A stretch of DNA of 64,000 nt from contig NZ_BDCD01000003.1 in NCBI RefSeq assembly GCF_001613325.1, forward strand, positions 1 through 64,000, in the 5' to 3' direction. A program made the position numbers and the translations under genes. This document shows, in pieces, positions 9,535-20,458 of this stretch. The notes under the pieces were generated by a model. The model was not told the origin of the DNA. It was given only the letters and a program-made list of their open reading frames with translations, and ran no database searches. Position 1 is the first letter of the stretch; every line of letters begins with the position of its first letter. The DNA comes from Nocardia yamanashiensis NBRC 100130 (lineage in GTDB: Bacteria; Actinomycetota; Actinomycetes; Mycobacteriales; Mycobacteriaceae).

Positions 9535-10531
9535 GACGAGATTCGGATCCGGTTGCGCCCGTGACGAATCCCGTGTCCGGCGGTTCACCGCACCGCCCGC
9601 CCTCCTTCCGGGCGGGTGAGCTGAGTGATCCGCGTTTGTCCGCCGCCTTGAAGACCCTCGAGCTCACCGTGCGCCGCCGCCTGGACGGGGTGCTGCACGG
9701 TGACCATCTGGGCCTGATTCCCGGCCCGGGCTCCGAGCCCGGTGACGCCCGCATGTATCAGCCGGGTGACGATGTGCGCCAGATGGATTGGTCGGTGACC
9801 GCGCGCACCACGCATCCGCACGTGCGCCAGATGATCGCCGACCGGGAGCTGGAGACCTGGCTGGTGGTGGATCTGTCCGCCAGCCTCGACTTCGGCACCG
9901 GCCTGTGCCAGAAGCGGGATCTGGTGGTGGCCGCGGCCGCCGCGGTCACGCATCTGACCAGCGGCGGCGGTAACCGGATCGGCGCGGTCGTCGCCAATGG
10001 CGAACAGCTGATCCGCATTCCGGCGCACAGCGGCCGCGTGCACGCCCAGTCCATGCTGCGCAAGATCGCCACCACCCCGCACGCCCGTGACGGGGTGCGC
10101 GGGGATCTGCGCGGAGCCATCGAGGCCCTGCGCCGTCCGCAGCGCAAACGCGGTCTGGCTGTGATCATTTCCGATTTCCTCGGCGATATCGACTGGCAGC
10201 GTTCGCTGCGCGCCATCTCCGGCCGCCACGATCTGCTCGGCGTCGAGATCCTGGATCCGCGTGATCTGGAATTGCCCGACCTCGGCGATGTGGTGCTGCA
10301 CGATCCGGAGACCGGCCGCACCCGCGAGTTCAGCGTGACCCCGCAGCTGCGCGCCGATTACGCGCGCGCCGCCGGCCTGCATCGCCAGCAGGTCGAGGGT
10401 GCGCTGCGCAGTTGCGGTGCGCCCGTGATGACCCTGAGCACCGATCGGGACTGGATCACCGATGTGGTGCGATTCGTGTCCGCCCGGCGCCACACCTTCG
10501 GCGCCTCGACCACCCGGCAGGTACCGCGGCA

Positions 10532-10535
<4 letters not shown>
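9531..10535 (+). CDS. DUF58 domain protein (Rv1480 type)
   Basis: A 334-residue protein. It carries the DUF58 signature YQPGDDVRQMDWSVTARTTHPHVRQMIADRELETWLVVDLSASLDFG, whose D-x-S-x-S is a degenerate von Willebrand MIDAS. Such proteins sit between moxR and VWA genes and are believed to form the substrate side of the MoxR complex. The GTG at 9531 overlaps the moxR stop; GTG 9561 is an alternative. It is cytoplasmic, with no membrane segment, and itself overlaps the next gene by GTGA. Confidence 0.92.
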
Positions 10536-12389
<1,854 letters not shown>

Positions 12390-12445
12390 GCTCTGCCCTA
12401 CCCGCGCACTCCCTGTCCCTTCCAAAGAGGAGAACCGACCAACTC

Positions 12446-13285
12446 ATGGGTGGATTGCTCGAAGGCAAGACCGTACTCATCACCGGCATCATCACCGATT
12501 CCTCCATCGCCTTCCACGCGGCCGCGGTCGCGCAGGAGCAGGGCGCGAAGGTGATCATCACCGGTATTCCGGAGCGGCTGCGGCTGATCGACCGGATCGC
12601 CAAGCGCCTGCCGCAGGAGGTGCCGCCGGCGATCGGGCTCGACATCACCAGCGAGGAGAACCTCTCGGAGCTGGCCGACAAGGTGCGGGAGCTGGCGCCC
12701 GAGGGCATCGACGGCGTGCTGCACTCCATCGCCTTCGCGCCCAAGACCCTGATGGGCCCGGACGCGGTCAACTTCCTCGACGCGCCCGGCCCGGACGCGG
12801 CCAAGGCGTTCGAGATCTCGGCCTGGAGCTACGCCTCGCTGGCGCGCGCCGTGCTGCCGGTCATGAACGAGGGCGGCTCCATCGTGGGCATGGACTTCGA
12901 TCCGCGCACCGCCATGCCGTTCTACAACTGGATGGGTGTGGCCAAGGCCGCGCTCGAGTCCGTGAACCGCTATGTGGCGCGGGAAATGGGCGAGGCCAAG
13001 AAGATTCGCTCGAACCTGATCGCGGCCGGCCCGATCAAGACCCTCGCCGCCAAGGCCATCGCGGGCACCGCCACCGATGACGCCAAGCAGCTGAACATGC
13101 TCAACGAGTACTGGGACGGCGCCTCGCCCATCGGCTGGGACGTGGACGACCCGACGGTGGTGGCCAAGTCCATCGTCACGCTGCTCTCGGATTGGCTGCC
13201 GGGCACCACCGGTTCCATCATCTACGTGGACGGCGGCGCCAGCCACAACACCTGGTTCCCGGAAAACGGCTTCGCGGCCAACTGA
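12446..13285 (+). CDS. inhA: NADH-dependent enoyl-ACP reductase InhA
   Basis: A 279-residue protein. [12 protein letters not shown] of the mycobacterial enzyme corresponds to [12 protein letters not shown] at 13-24; HSIAF at 93-97 contains Ser94 in the same numbering as M. tuberculosis InhA. Catalytic Tyr160 and Lys167 (Tyr158/Lys165 in M. tuberculosis) lie in [11 protein letters not shown]. It performs the last step of each FAS-II cycle and is the isoniazid-NAD target in mycobacteria. A ribosome site AAAGAGGAGA lies ~13 bases before the ATG. It follows mabA by 56 bases. Confidence 0.95.
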   Translation: MGGLLEGKTVLITGIITDSSIAFHAAAVAQEQGAKVIITGIPERLRLIDRIAKRLPQEVPPAIGLDITSEENLSELADKVRELAPEGIDGVLHSIAFAPKTLMGPDAVNFLDAPGPDAAKAFEISAWSYASLARAVLPVMNEGGSIVGMDFDPRTAMPFYNWMGVAKAALESVNRYVAREMGEAKKIRSNLIAAGPIKTLAAKAIAGTATDDAKQLNMLNEYWDGASPIGWDVDDPTVVAKSIVTLLSDWLPGTTGSIIYVDGGASHNTWFPENGFAAN

Positions 13286-13300
13286 TTCGAGGAGGACACA

Positions 13301-14374
13301 GTGGCTGTCGAGTCCACTGCGCACGAAGTGGATGGGCTGCTACTGCTGTCTTTCGGCGGCCCCGAACGCCCCGAGGACGTGATGCCGTTCCTGGAGAACG
13401 TCACCCGGGGCCGGGGCATCCCGCCGGAGCGGCTCGCCGAAGTCGCGGAGCACTATCTGCACTTCGGCGGGGTGTCGCCGATCAATGCCTTGAATCTGGA
13501 GATCATCAAGGCGGTCGAGGCCGAATTCGCCGCGCGCGGTTGGGATCTGCCGGTGTACTTCGGCAATCGCAATTGGCATCCCATGGTGGAGGACACCGTG
13601 GAACGCATGCGCGCGGACGGGATTCGCTCGGCGCTGGTGTTCCCGACCTCCGCGTGGGGCGGGTATTCAGGGTGCCTGCAATACCACGAGGACATTTCGC
13701 GGGCGCGTGACGCGGTGGCGGACGCGCCCGATCTGACCAAGCTGCGGCAGTACTTCGATCATCCGCTGCTGATCGAGGCGTTCGCCGATGCCGTGCGGGC
13801 GGCGGTGGCGCGACTACCCGCGGACCGGCAGGCACGCGCCCGGCTGGTCTTCACCGCGCATTCCATCCCGGTGTCGGCCGACCATGCGTCCGGCCCGCCG
13901 CAGGAGCAGGATCTCTACAGCCGCCAGGTCGCCGAGGCGGCTCGATTGGTCGCCGCCGCAACCGGTTTCGCCGACCACGACCTGGTGTGGCAGTCGCGCT
14001 CCGGGCCGCCGCAGATCCCGTGGCTGGACCCCGACATCGTCGACCACCTGGACGCGCTGGCGGCCCAGGACGTGGACGCGGTCGTGGTGTGCCCGGTCGG
14101 GTTCGTCTCCGATCACCTGGAAGTGATCTGGGATCTTGACAACGAGGCCGCCCAGCGCGCCGCCGAACTCGGCATCGCCTTCGCCCGCGCCGCCACCCCC
14201 GGCCCGGATCCGCGGTTCGCGCGCCTGGTCGCGGACCTGGTGCAGGAGTACCTGTCCGATGCCGCTCCGGCCCGCCTGGGCGCGGTCACCGGCCTCGGCT
14301 GCACCCTCAACGGCGCGCCCTGCACGCCCGGTTGCTGCGCATTGCCCCCGCGCCCGGCCCGCCCGGCTTCGTAA
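13301..14374 (+). CDS. hemH: Ferrochelatase (coproporphyrin ferrochelatase type)
   Basis: A 357-residue protein. [26 protein letters not shown] is the N-terminal signature, FTAHSIP carries the metal-site histidine, and the C-terminus has [15 protein letters not shown], a cysteine cluster that in actinobacterial ferrochelatases binds a [2Fe-2S] centre with an upstream cysteine. Actinobacteria insert iron into coproporphyrin III, so CpfC is the more precise biochemical name. The GTG at 13301 follows GAGGAGG at 13290-13296. It is third in the mabA-inhA-hemH operon, the same order as in M. tuberculosis. Confidence 0.94.
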   Translation: MAVESTAHEVDGLLLLSFGGPERPEDVMPFLENVTRGRGIPPERLAEVAEHYLHFGGVSPINALNLEIIKAVEAEFAARGWDLPVYFGNRNWHPMVEDTVERMRADGIRSALVFPTSAWGGYSGCLQYHEDISRARDAVADAPDLTKLRQYFDHPLLIEAFADAVRAAVARLPADRQARARLVFTAHSIPVSADHASGPPQEQDLYSRQVAEAARLVAAATGFADHDLVWQSRSGPPQIPWLDPDIVDHLDALAAQDVDAVVVCPVGFVSDHLEVIWDLDNEAAQRAAELGIAFARAATPGPDPRFARLVADLVQEYLSDAAPARLGAVTGLGCTLNGAPCTPGCCALPPRPARPAS

Positions 14375-14494
14375 CCGCCGCTCCTTCGCGATCGTCGAAT
14401 TCGCTCGCCCGATACCGGTCTATGCGACTGGGCACCCGTCCGGTAGCCCGCACGGGATACCATGCGAGCCATCACGATTCAGAAGGGTACATTC

Positions 14495-15190
14495 ATGTCC
14501 AACCCCGGTGAGGGTGCGCAGGCCACGGCCGGTGAGCATCCGAAACCGTCGCAGCGCTCCAGCACGAAGTCGGTGACGGTTCCGTCGATTCCGGAGTACG
14601 CGCCCGCCGTGCCGCCGCCGTTCCTCAACGAGTCCAAACGATCCGCGGGATCGCGCACGCCGCTCATTGCCGCGGGCGTGCTGGCGGTGCTCGGCATCGC
14701 CGGAACCGCGTTCTACGGCATGCGGGCGAGCAGCGCGCAGGACACCGCCGACGAACGCGCGCACACCATCGCCGAACAGCGCAAGCAGGTCTCGGACGCC
14801 AAACAGGCCGACACCCGCCGCGCCGCCGCGCTGAAAGCGGCCTGCGACTACACCGTCACGCTGACCAGCTACGACTTCACCGATCCGGAACGGTATTTCA
14901 CCGCCGTGCAGAACGCCTCCACCGGTGTCTGGCAGCAGGAATTCGCCAATTCCACCGCCGGGCTGCGGGATTGGATCGGCGGGCAGTTCGTGCGCAGCGC
15001 CGCCGTCGAAAGCCACTGCGGCGTCACCGCGCTGGACGGCAAGAAGGCCGAGGTGCTGGCCTCGGTGAAACAGCAGCAGTGGACCGTCGACATTCCGGAC
15101 TCGCATCTGGTGCCGCTCACCCTGGTGCTCGAGCTGGAAGAACAGTCCGACGGGCGTTGGCTGGTCAGCGAATCGCGGCCGGCTGTCTGA
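14495..15190 (+). CDS. Mce-associated-like single-span membrane protein
   Basis: A 231-residue protein. It has a Ser/Pro-rich cytoplasmic N-terminus (~50 residues), one membrane helix at ~56-74 (LIAAGVLAVLGIAGTAFYG), then an external alpha/beta domain with two cysteines. The layout (charged helix after the membrane span, CDYTVTLTSYDFTDPERYF, later LTLVLELEEQSDGRWLVSESRPAV) resembles the Mce-associated membrane proteins of mycolata, which fold like SnoaL/NTF2. No mce genes are nearby. The ATG at 14495 has AGAAGG at 14481-14486. Confidence 0.7.
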   Translation: MSNPGEGAQATAGEHPKPSQRSSTKSVTVPSIPEYAPAVPPPFLNESKRSAGSRTPLIAAGVLAVLGIAGTAFYGMRASSAQDTADERAHTIAEQRKQVSDAKQADTRRAAALKAACDYTVTLTSYDFTDPERYFTAVQNASTGVWQQEFANSTAGLRDWIGGQFVRSAAVESHCGVTALDGKKAEVLASVKQQQWTVDIPDSHLVPLTLVLELEEQSDGRWLVSESRPAV

Positions 15191-15264
15191 GATCATCGTG
15201 AGAACGTCCGCCCGATCCGCCCCTGGGCGCGCGCGGGCGGGCGGTCAATTGTATTGTCGCGCGG

Positions 15265-15510
15265 GTGAGTACACAGGGAAGAACTACTACGGCGCGACGT
15301 CCGCAGTCCGGGCGCGCGGGTCAGGGCGGGGGAGCGGCGAGCAAGAAGCGGGCGCTCGGAGCGCCCGACGTCTTCGTCTGGTTGCCGGTGATGGGTTTGT
15401 TCATGGCGGCCGGCATTTGCGCGACCATCGGCCAATCCATCCTGCTAGCCGCGGGATTGGTGGCGGCGGCGGTGGTGCTCGTGGTGGCCGATATGTTCTT
15501 CAACCGCTGA
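15265..15510 (+). CDS. Small two-span membrane protein
   Basis: An 81-residue protein with a basic Ser/Gly/Arg-rich N-terminus of ~33 residues, followed by two hydrophobic helices (~36-54 and ~58-77). It is not recognised as a named family. GTG start at 15265. It is flanked by the Mce-associated-like gene (75 bases upstream) and an MMPL exporter, and could be an accessory of either, though nothing in the sequence shows this. Confidence 0.6.
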   Translation: MSTQGRTTTARRPQSGRAGQGGGAASKKRALGAPDVFVWLPVMGLFMAAGICATIGQSILLAAGLVAAAVVLVVADMFFNR

Positions 15511-15612
15511 ATCAGGCGGCCGAGCGTGATCTGCTCGGGAGCCACGTCGCGGAGTTCGATGCCGAGGTAGGCCGGCGCAGGGATCGGCGCGCCGGCCGGA
15601 CGGGATTCGGCG

Positions 15613-15634
15613 GGGTCCACTGATCGGTGGACCC
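15613..15634 (+). terminator. Hairpin after the small membrane protein
   Basis: GGGTCCAC, a six-base loop, then GTGGACCC: a perfect 8-base stem between the small membrane protein and the MMPL gene, a plausible terminator without a U-run. Confidence 0.45.
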
Positions 15635-15672
15635 GAGGTTCCACCGGTAGCCGCTGTCGGCAATATCGCGCG

Positions 15673-17859
15673 ATGAACAAGATTCATCCCATGCGTAATC
15701 GCTCGATCGGTTTGGCTCGTTGGAGTATTCGGCACCCCGGGTGGGCGATCGTGAGCTGGCTGCTCTTCGTGGTGCTGTGTGTGGGGATCGGACTCGCGAT
15801 CGGTGGGAAGGCCGCGGGGACCGAGGATTTCCGAGTCGGGGAAGCCGGGCGCGGCGAGGCGATGGCCGCGCGAGGGGGACTGCAACAGCGGGCCCTCGAG
15901 CGGGTGCTCATCACGGCGCGGCCCGGGACCGAGCCGGATACGGCCGCCGTCGCGGCGGCGGTGCGTGCGGTCAGCGACCGGATGCGAGCCTTGCCGGAAG
16001 TGGAAACGGTTGGCGCGCCCCAGTATTCGCGCGACGGTGGGGTGGTGCGTATCGACGTCGTCATGGCGGGCGTCGAACTCGACGGCAAGAAGCACGTCGG
16101 GCCGCTGCGCGCGCAGACCGCGCAGGTGCAGGCCGCAAACCCGGACCTGCTGGTGGAGGAGACCGGCGGACCGTCGATCAGCCGGGGCGTGGAGGAACTG
16201 CGCGGTCGCGACCTGTCACGGACCGAGCTGATCGCGCTGCCGCTCACCCTGCTGACGCTGCTGGTCGTCTTCCGCTCGGTGACCTTGGCCTTGGTGCCGC
16301 CGTTGCTGGCGATCTCGGCGATCGCCGCGGCCATCGGATTGTCCATGCCCGCATCGCATCTGGTGCCCGACAACGGGGTGGGCACCAACATCATTCTGCT
16401 GATCGGGATGGCGGTGGGCGTCGACTACACCCTGTTCTATCTGAAGCGGGAACGCGAAGAGCGCGCTCGCGCCCGCGGCAGACTGCCCGCGGCGGCCGTC
16501 GTCGCACTGGCCGCGGCCACCTCGGGCCGGGCGGTCATGATCTCCGGGTTCGCGGTCGCGATCTCCAGCGCGGCAATGTTTCTGGCCGACGACGTGATCT
16601 TCTCCTCGATCGCCACCGCCACGATTCTCGTCACCCTGGTCGCCGTGCTCGGCTCATCGACGGTCCTGCCGGGGCTGCTGGTGCTGCTGGGCGCGCGATC
16701 CGATCGCCCCGGACAGCACAGTGCTACCGACTCCCGCTGGCATCGGCCCGGGCGGATCACGGGCGCGATGCTCGGATTCGTCGCTCGTGAACCCGCCGCG
16801 GCCCTGGCTGTCTCGGTGCTCGCGCTGCTGGGCGCGACGGCGCCGCTGCTCGGACTCGAGCTGTCCGATATGGGGCGGGAGACCCATCCGCGGAGTATCG
16901 CCGCCATGCGGACGTTCGATCGGTTGAATCAAGCGTTCCCGGAACTGAAATCGATGCATCAGGTCGTGGTCACCGCCCGGCCCGAGATGTTCGACCAGGT
17001 GACCGGGGCACTGTCGGAGCTGGCCCGGCGTGCGCAGTCGGATCCGGCGCTGGCCGGAACATCGGAGTTGCGCTTCTCGCCCGATCATCGGGTCGCTTTG
17101 CTGGAACTTCCGGTGCCGCACTACGTGAGCGAACCGGCGGCGCTGGCTTCGCTGGAGCGGCTGCGCGATATGTACGTACCCGCCACCGTGGGTGCGCTTC
17201 CCGATGCCGAATCGGCCGTGACCGGTGATGTCGCCCGCTATGCCGATTATCCGGAGCATCAGAAACGCCAATTGCCCTGGGTCGTCGGCGCGCTGCTGCT
17301 GGCCACGTGCGCGCTGACGATCTGGGCGTTCCGGTCGGTCGTCCTCGGACTCGTCGGCGTCGTGCTCAACCTGCTGTCGGCCGGGGCCGCGCTCGGGCTG
17401 CTCACCGTGACCTTCCAGCACACGTGGGCCGAACGCCTGCTCGATTTCCACTCGACGGGAACGATCGGCTCCCGGGTGCCGCTGCTGCTGCTGGTCATCC
17501 TGTTCGGGCTGTCGATGGACTACCAGGTGTTCGTGCTCAGCCGCATCGAAGAAGCCCGGCGGAGCGGATTACCGATGCGGCAGGCCGTGCTCGACGGCAT
17601 CGGGGGTTCGGCGAGCGTGGTCACCAGCGCTGCCTTCGTCATGACAACCGTATTCGCGGCGTTCGTCCCGTTGCACATCATGGAGATGAAGCAGATGGGC
17701 TTCGCCCTCGCGATCGCGGTCCTGCTGGACGCCTTCGTCATTCGGATCCTGCTGCTGCCCGCGCTCCTGCTGCTGCTCGGCGACCGCACCTGGTGGCCCG
17801 CGCGCCTGCCCGGGCGCACGCGTGACGTCGGTGATCGCGCATGGCGGAAAGTAGGCTGA
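15673..17859 (+). CDS. MMPL/RND-family exporter
   Basis: A 728-residue transporter with the twelve-helix, two-half MMPL layout: one N-terminal helix, an external domain, five helices, then the same again. The Asp-Tyr pairs of the proton relay are visible as GVDYTLFYLKRE in the first half and LSMDYQVFVLSRIEE in the second. It is shorter than mycolate or sulfolipid MmpLs and has no long C-terminal tail. ATG 15691 is an alternative start. It lies immediately before a histidine kinase and response regulator on the same strand, so a stress- or substrate-responsive export operon is likely; the cargo is unknown. Confidence 0.9.
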   Translation: MNKIHPMRNRSIGLARWSIRHPGWAIVSWLLFVVLCVGIGLAIGGKAAGTEDFRVGEAGRGEAMAARGGLQQRALERVLITARPGTEPDTAAVAAAVRAVSDRMRALPEVETVGAPQYSRDGGVVRIDVVMAGVELDGKKHVGPLRAQTAQVQAANPDLLVEETGGPSISRGVEELRGRDLSRTELIALPLTLLTLLVVFRSVTLALVPPLLAISAIAAAIGLSMPASHLVPDNGVGTNIILLIGMAVGVDYTLFYLKREREERARARGRLPAAAVVALAAATSGRAVMISGFAVAISSAAMFLADDVIFSSIATATILVTLVAVLGSSTVLPGLLVLLGARSDRPGQHSATDSRWHRPGRITGAMLGFVAREPAAALAVSVLALLGATAPLLGLELSDMGRETHPRSIAAMRTFDRLNQAFPELKSMHQVVVTARPEMFDQVTGALSELARRAQSDPALAGTSELRFSPDHRVALLELPVPHYVSEPAALASLERLRDMYVPATVGALPDAESAVTGDVARYADYPEHQKRQLPWVVGALLLATCALTIWAFRSVVLGLVGVVLNLLSAGAALGLLTVTFQHTWAERLLDFHSTGTIGSRVPLLLLVILFGLSMDYQVFVLSRIEEARRSGLPMRQAVLDGIGGSASVVTSAAFVMTTVFAAFVPLHIMEMKQMGFALAIAVLLDAFVIRILLLPALLLLLGDRTWWPARLPGRTRDVGDRAWRKVG

Positions 17860-17864
17860 TCGGA

Positions 17865-19022
17865 ATGGATCAACCGCAGTCCGAGGACCGGTTCCGGACA
17901 CGGATACTGCATCGCTGGTACCTGGTCGTGTGGACATCGTTCGGCCTGATCCCGCCGTTGATCGCGGTATGGGATCGCGAGGCTGCGGTCAAGTACACGA
18001 CATCGGCGCTCGTGTGCCTGCTCGCCCTCGCCTGGATACCCACCCTCCGGCGTACCCCGCTGCTGCGCCCCGAGATCTTCCTCGGCTTGCTGGTGCTGGT
18101 GCTGGGTGCGATGTCGTATCTGCTGCATGGCGGGGCCGCCCTGTTCATCGTCTCGCTGCCGCAGTTCTGGATCCATGCCACGAGCGCCCGGCGCGCGGTC
18201 GGCTTCACCGTCGCCGGCGGAGCGGCCAGCCTCACCGGGGCCTTGGTCCGGCAGGAATTCTGGACCGGCAATGTGGTTTTCACCGTGTTCGGCTGTGCCG
18301 GCGGCATCCTGGTCGGGCTGTTGCTGCATCGGATCGTCCGGCACAGCGACGAGCGCGCGCGGACACTGGCTGTCGAATTGGAAAGCGCCCAAGCCGAATT
18401 GGCCAGGGTGCATCAACTCCAGGGCGCGATGGACGAACGCGAACGGATCGCCCGGGAAATCCACGACACCCTGGCGCAGGGTTTCGCCTCCATCATCGTG
18501 CTCGCGCAGGCGGCGCGCGACAACCTCGGCGCCGATCGGGACCGGGCCGCCGAACAATTGCGTTCCATCGAGCGCACCGCGCGCGAAAACCTCACGGAGG
18601 CACGGGTACTCGTCGGCTCCGATGCGCATCGCAGCGTCGCCGCGGTCGCGGACATGCTGCGCCGCACCGTGGACAGGTTCGGCGAGGACACCGGGCTGAC
18701 CGTCGATTCCGAACTGCCCGACCTGGAATGCGATCAGCCGACCAGGATCGCGCTGCTGCGCTGCACACAGGAGTCGCTGGCGAATGTGCGCAAGCACGCC
18801 GGCGCCCGCACGGTCGGCGTCGTGCTCGCCCGGCGTCCGGACGGAGTCGAGCTCGAGATCACCGACGACGGGCGAGGTTTCGATCCGGCGGCCGCGCGCG
18901 GCTTCGGCCTCGACGGCATGCGCAAACGGCTCGCCGAACTCGGCGGCGAACTCACCATCACCAGCACGGCGGGCGAGGGGACCCGGGTGCTGGCGACGAT
19001 TCCCCTGAATGCGCGGGTGTGA
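17865..19022 (+). CDS. DesK/NarX-type sensor histidine kinase
   Basis: A 385-residue protein. It has an N-terminal sensor region with about five to six membrane helices (to ~160) and no large external loop, a short coiled coil, then a HisKA_3 dimerisation box DERERIAREIHDTLAQGF with phospho-accepting His200 and an HATPase domain (NVRKHA, DDGRGFD, GFGLDGMRKRL). This matches the intramembrane-sensing kinases paired with NarL regulators. ATG 17865 is preceded by GGAAAGTAGG; ATG 17841 would overlap the MMPL gene. The gene starts within 6 bases of the MMPL stop. Confidence 0.9.
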   Translation: MDQPQSEDRFRTRILHRWYLVVWTSFGLIPPLIAVWDREAAVKYTTSALVCLLALAWIPTLRRTPLLRPEIFLGLLVLVLGAMSYLLHGGAALFIVSLPQFWIHATSARRAVGFTVAGGAASLTGALVRQEFWTGNVVFTVFGCAGGILVGLLLHRIVRHSDERARTLAVELESAQAELARVHQLQGAMDERERIAREIHDTLAQGFASIIVLAQAARDNLGADRDRAAEQLRSIERTARENLTEARVLVGSDAHRSVAAVADMLRRTVDRFGEDTGLTVDSELPDLECDQPTRIALLRCTQESLANVRKHAGARTVGVVLARRPDGVELEITDDGRGFDPAAARGFGLDGMRKRLAELGGELTITSTAGEGTRVLATIPLNARV

Positions 19023-19023
19023 C

Positions 19024-19668
19024 ATGACCGAAAGACCGATTCGCCTGGTGATCGCCGACGATCACACGGTGCTGCGCGCCGGTGTCGTCGCGCTGCTGGA
19101 ATCCGAGCCGACCGTGCGGATCGTCGGCGAGGCCGATGACGGCCGCGCCGCGATCGAGCTCGTCGAACGTGTGCAACCCGATGTGGCGCTGCTGGATCTG
19201 CGCATGCCCGAACTCGACGGGGTGGCCGCGACCGCCGCGATCGCCGCCCGCACCGGCACCCGCGTGCTGATCCTCACCACCTACGACACCGACGCCGACA
19301 TCGAGCGTGCCGTCGAAGCCGGAGCCATCGGCTATCTGCTCAAGGACACCTCACGCGATCAGCTGGTCGAAGCCATCCACGCCGCATCCCGCGGTGAGAC
19401 GGTACTCGCGCCGCGTGTCGCCCAGCGCCTGGTCTCGCGGATGCGCCGACCCGCGCCCGTCACTTTGACCTCGCGTGAGAAGGAGGTGCTCGAGGCGGTG
19501 GCCGACGGGCTGTCCAATGCCGAGATCGGCAAGCGGCTCGTGATCGGAGAGGCGACCGTCAAAACCCACCTGCTGCGGGTGTTCGCCAAACTCGATGCCC
19601 GCGATCGCACGCACGCGGTCGTCGTCGCGCTCGATCGGGGCCTGATCGCCCGCCCGCGACTCGGCTGA
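19024..19668 (+). CDS. NarL/LuxR-type response regulator
   Basis: A 214-residue protein. The receiver domain has the acidic pocket at IADDH (residues 10-14), the phosphorylation site Asp58 in ALLDLRMPE, and a conserved Lys in YLLKD. The C-terminal LuxR helix-turn-helix is LTSREKEVLEAVADGLSNAEIGKRLVIGEATVKTHLLRVFAKL. It starts one base after the kinase stop, so the two are co-translated. The upstream MMPL operon itself is the obvious candidate target. Confidence 0.93.
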   Translation: MTERPIRLVIADDHTVLRAGVVALLESEPTVRIVGEADDGRAAIELVERVQPDVALLDLRMPELDGVAATAAIAARTGTRVLILTTYDTDADIERAVEAGAIGYLLKDTSRDQLVEAIHAASRGETVLAPRVAQRLVSRMRRPAPVTLTSREKEVLEAVADGLSNAEIGKRLVIGEATVKTHLLRVFAKLDARDRTHAVVVALDRGLIARPRLG

Positions 19669-19677
19669 CCGAAGCGC

Positions 19678-20361
19678 TCACTTCAGCACATTGACCGCAC
19701 GTGCGATGACGAGGCTCATGGTGACCAGGGCGATTCCCGATTGCACCATCATGGTCAGCTTGGCCCACCACGACATCGGCATCACATCGGTGGGGCTGAA
19801 CGCGGTCGCGTTGGTGAAGGACAGGTACAGGTAATCGGGAAACTGGGGTTCCCAATCCGGCGGCGCGACTTCGGGATTCTGCATCTGGACGAACAGAAAA
19901 TCCGGATACGGTTTGCGGGCGTGCGCGCGAGCGGCCGGGCCACCGCGATCGAAATCCCAATACCAGAGCGCGAATACCAGCACATTCGACAGCCACACCG
20001 CAGCGCCGGAGCCGAGCAGCCCCGCCGGATCGCCCGAGATGGTGCCGCTGATCAAACCGTGTACCAGCTGAATCACCGCCCAGATCATGGCGAATCCGAG
20101 CAGCGCCATCAGGGTGAGCCCGGCATTGCGCAGCCAGCGCTCCTCCCGATCCAGCCGCAGCGGCGCGCCGACGACCAGCACCACGATCACGCAGAGCCCG
20201 AGTGCGGGCACCAGCCAGCGCGGTCCCGGCGTCAGCTGCGCGGGCATGTAGTACTGCAGCACCAGAAACCCGACCATGGCGACGGTGGCCGCCCAACGTG
20301 ATTCGCCCTCCGTGCGTCGCGCCCACGCCGGAACCTGATCGTCGCTGTCGGTGCTGCTCAC
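19678..20361 (-). CDS. DUF1345-like membrane protein
   Basis: A 227-residue protein with five to six membrane helices. The C-terminal part reads DYLYLSFTNATAFSPTDVMPMSW followed by another helix ending IARAVNVL. This resembles the pore-loop-plus-helix end of DUF1345/ion-channel-like proteins, in which the TNATAF segment sits where a filter would be. The GTG at 20361 was chosen because upstream codons are not protein-like and would invade the divergent gene. It converges closely on the response regulator gene. The function is unknown. Confidence 0.75.
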   Translation of the reverse strand: MSSTDSDDQVPAWARRTEGESRWAATVAMVGFLVLQYYMPAQLTPGPRWLVPALGLCVIVVLVVGAPLRLDREERWLRNAGLTLMALLGFAMIWAVIQLVHGLISGTISGDPAGLLGSGAAVWLSNVLVFALWYWDFDRGGPAARAHARKPYPDFLFVQMQNPEVAPPDWEPQFPDYLYLSFTNATAFSPTDVMPMSWWAKLTMMVQSGIALVTMSLVIARAVNVLK

Positions 20362-20458
20362 GCCCAGCAGTATCACCCGGGCGGGGCTTGCGGTCCGGGA
20401 GCGACGCAATCCGCCCTCCGTCGAGCAACCGCTTGGTGTGTCAGCTAGATTCTGGCGC

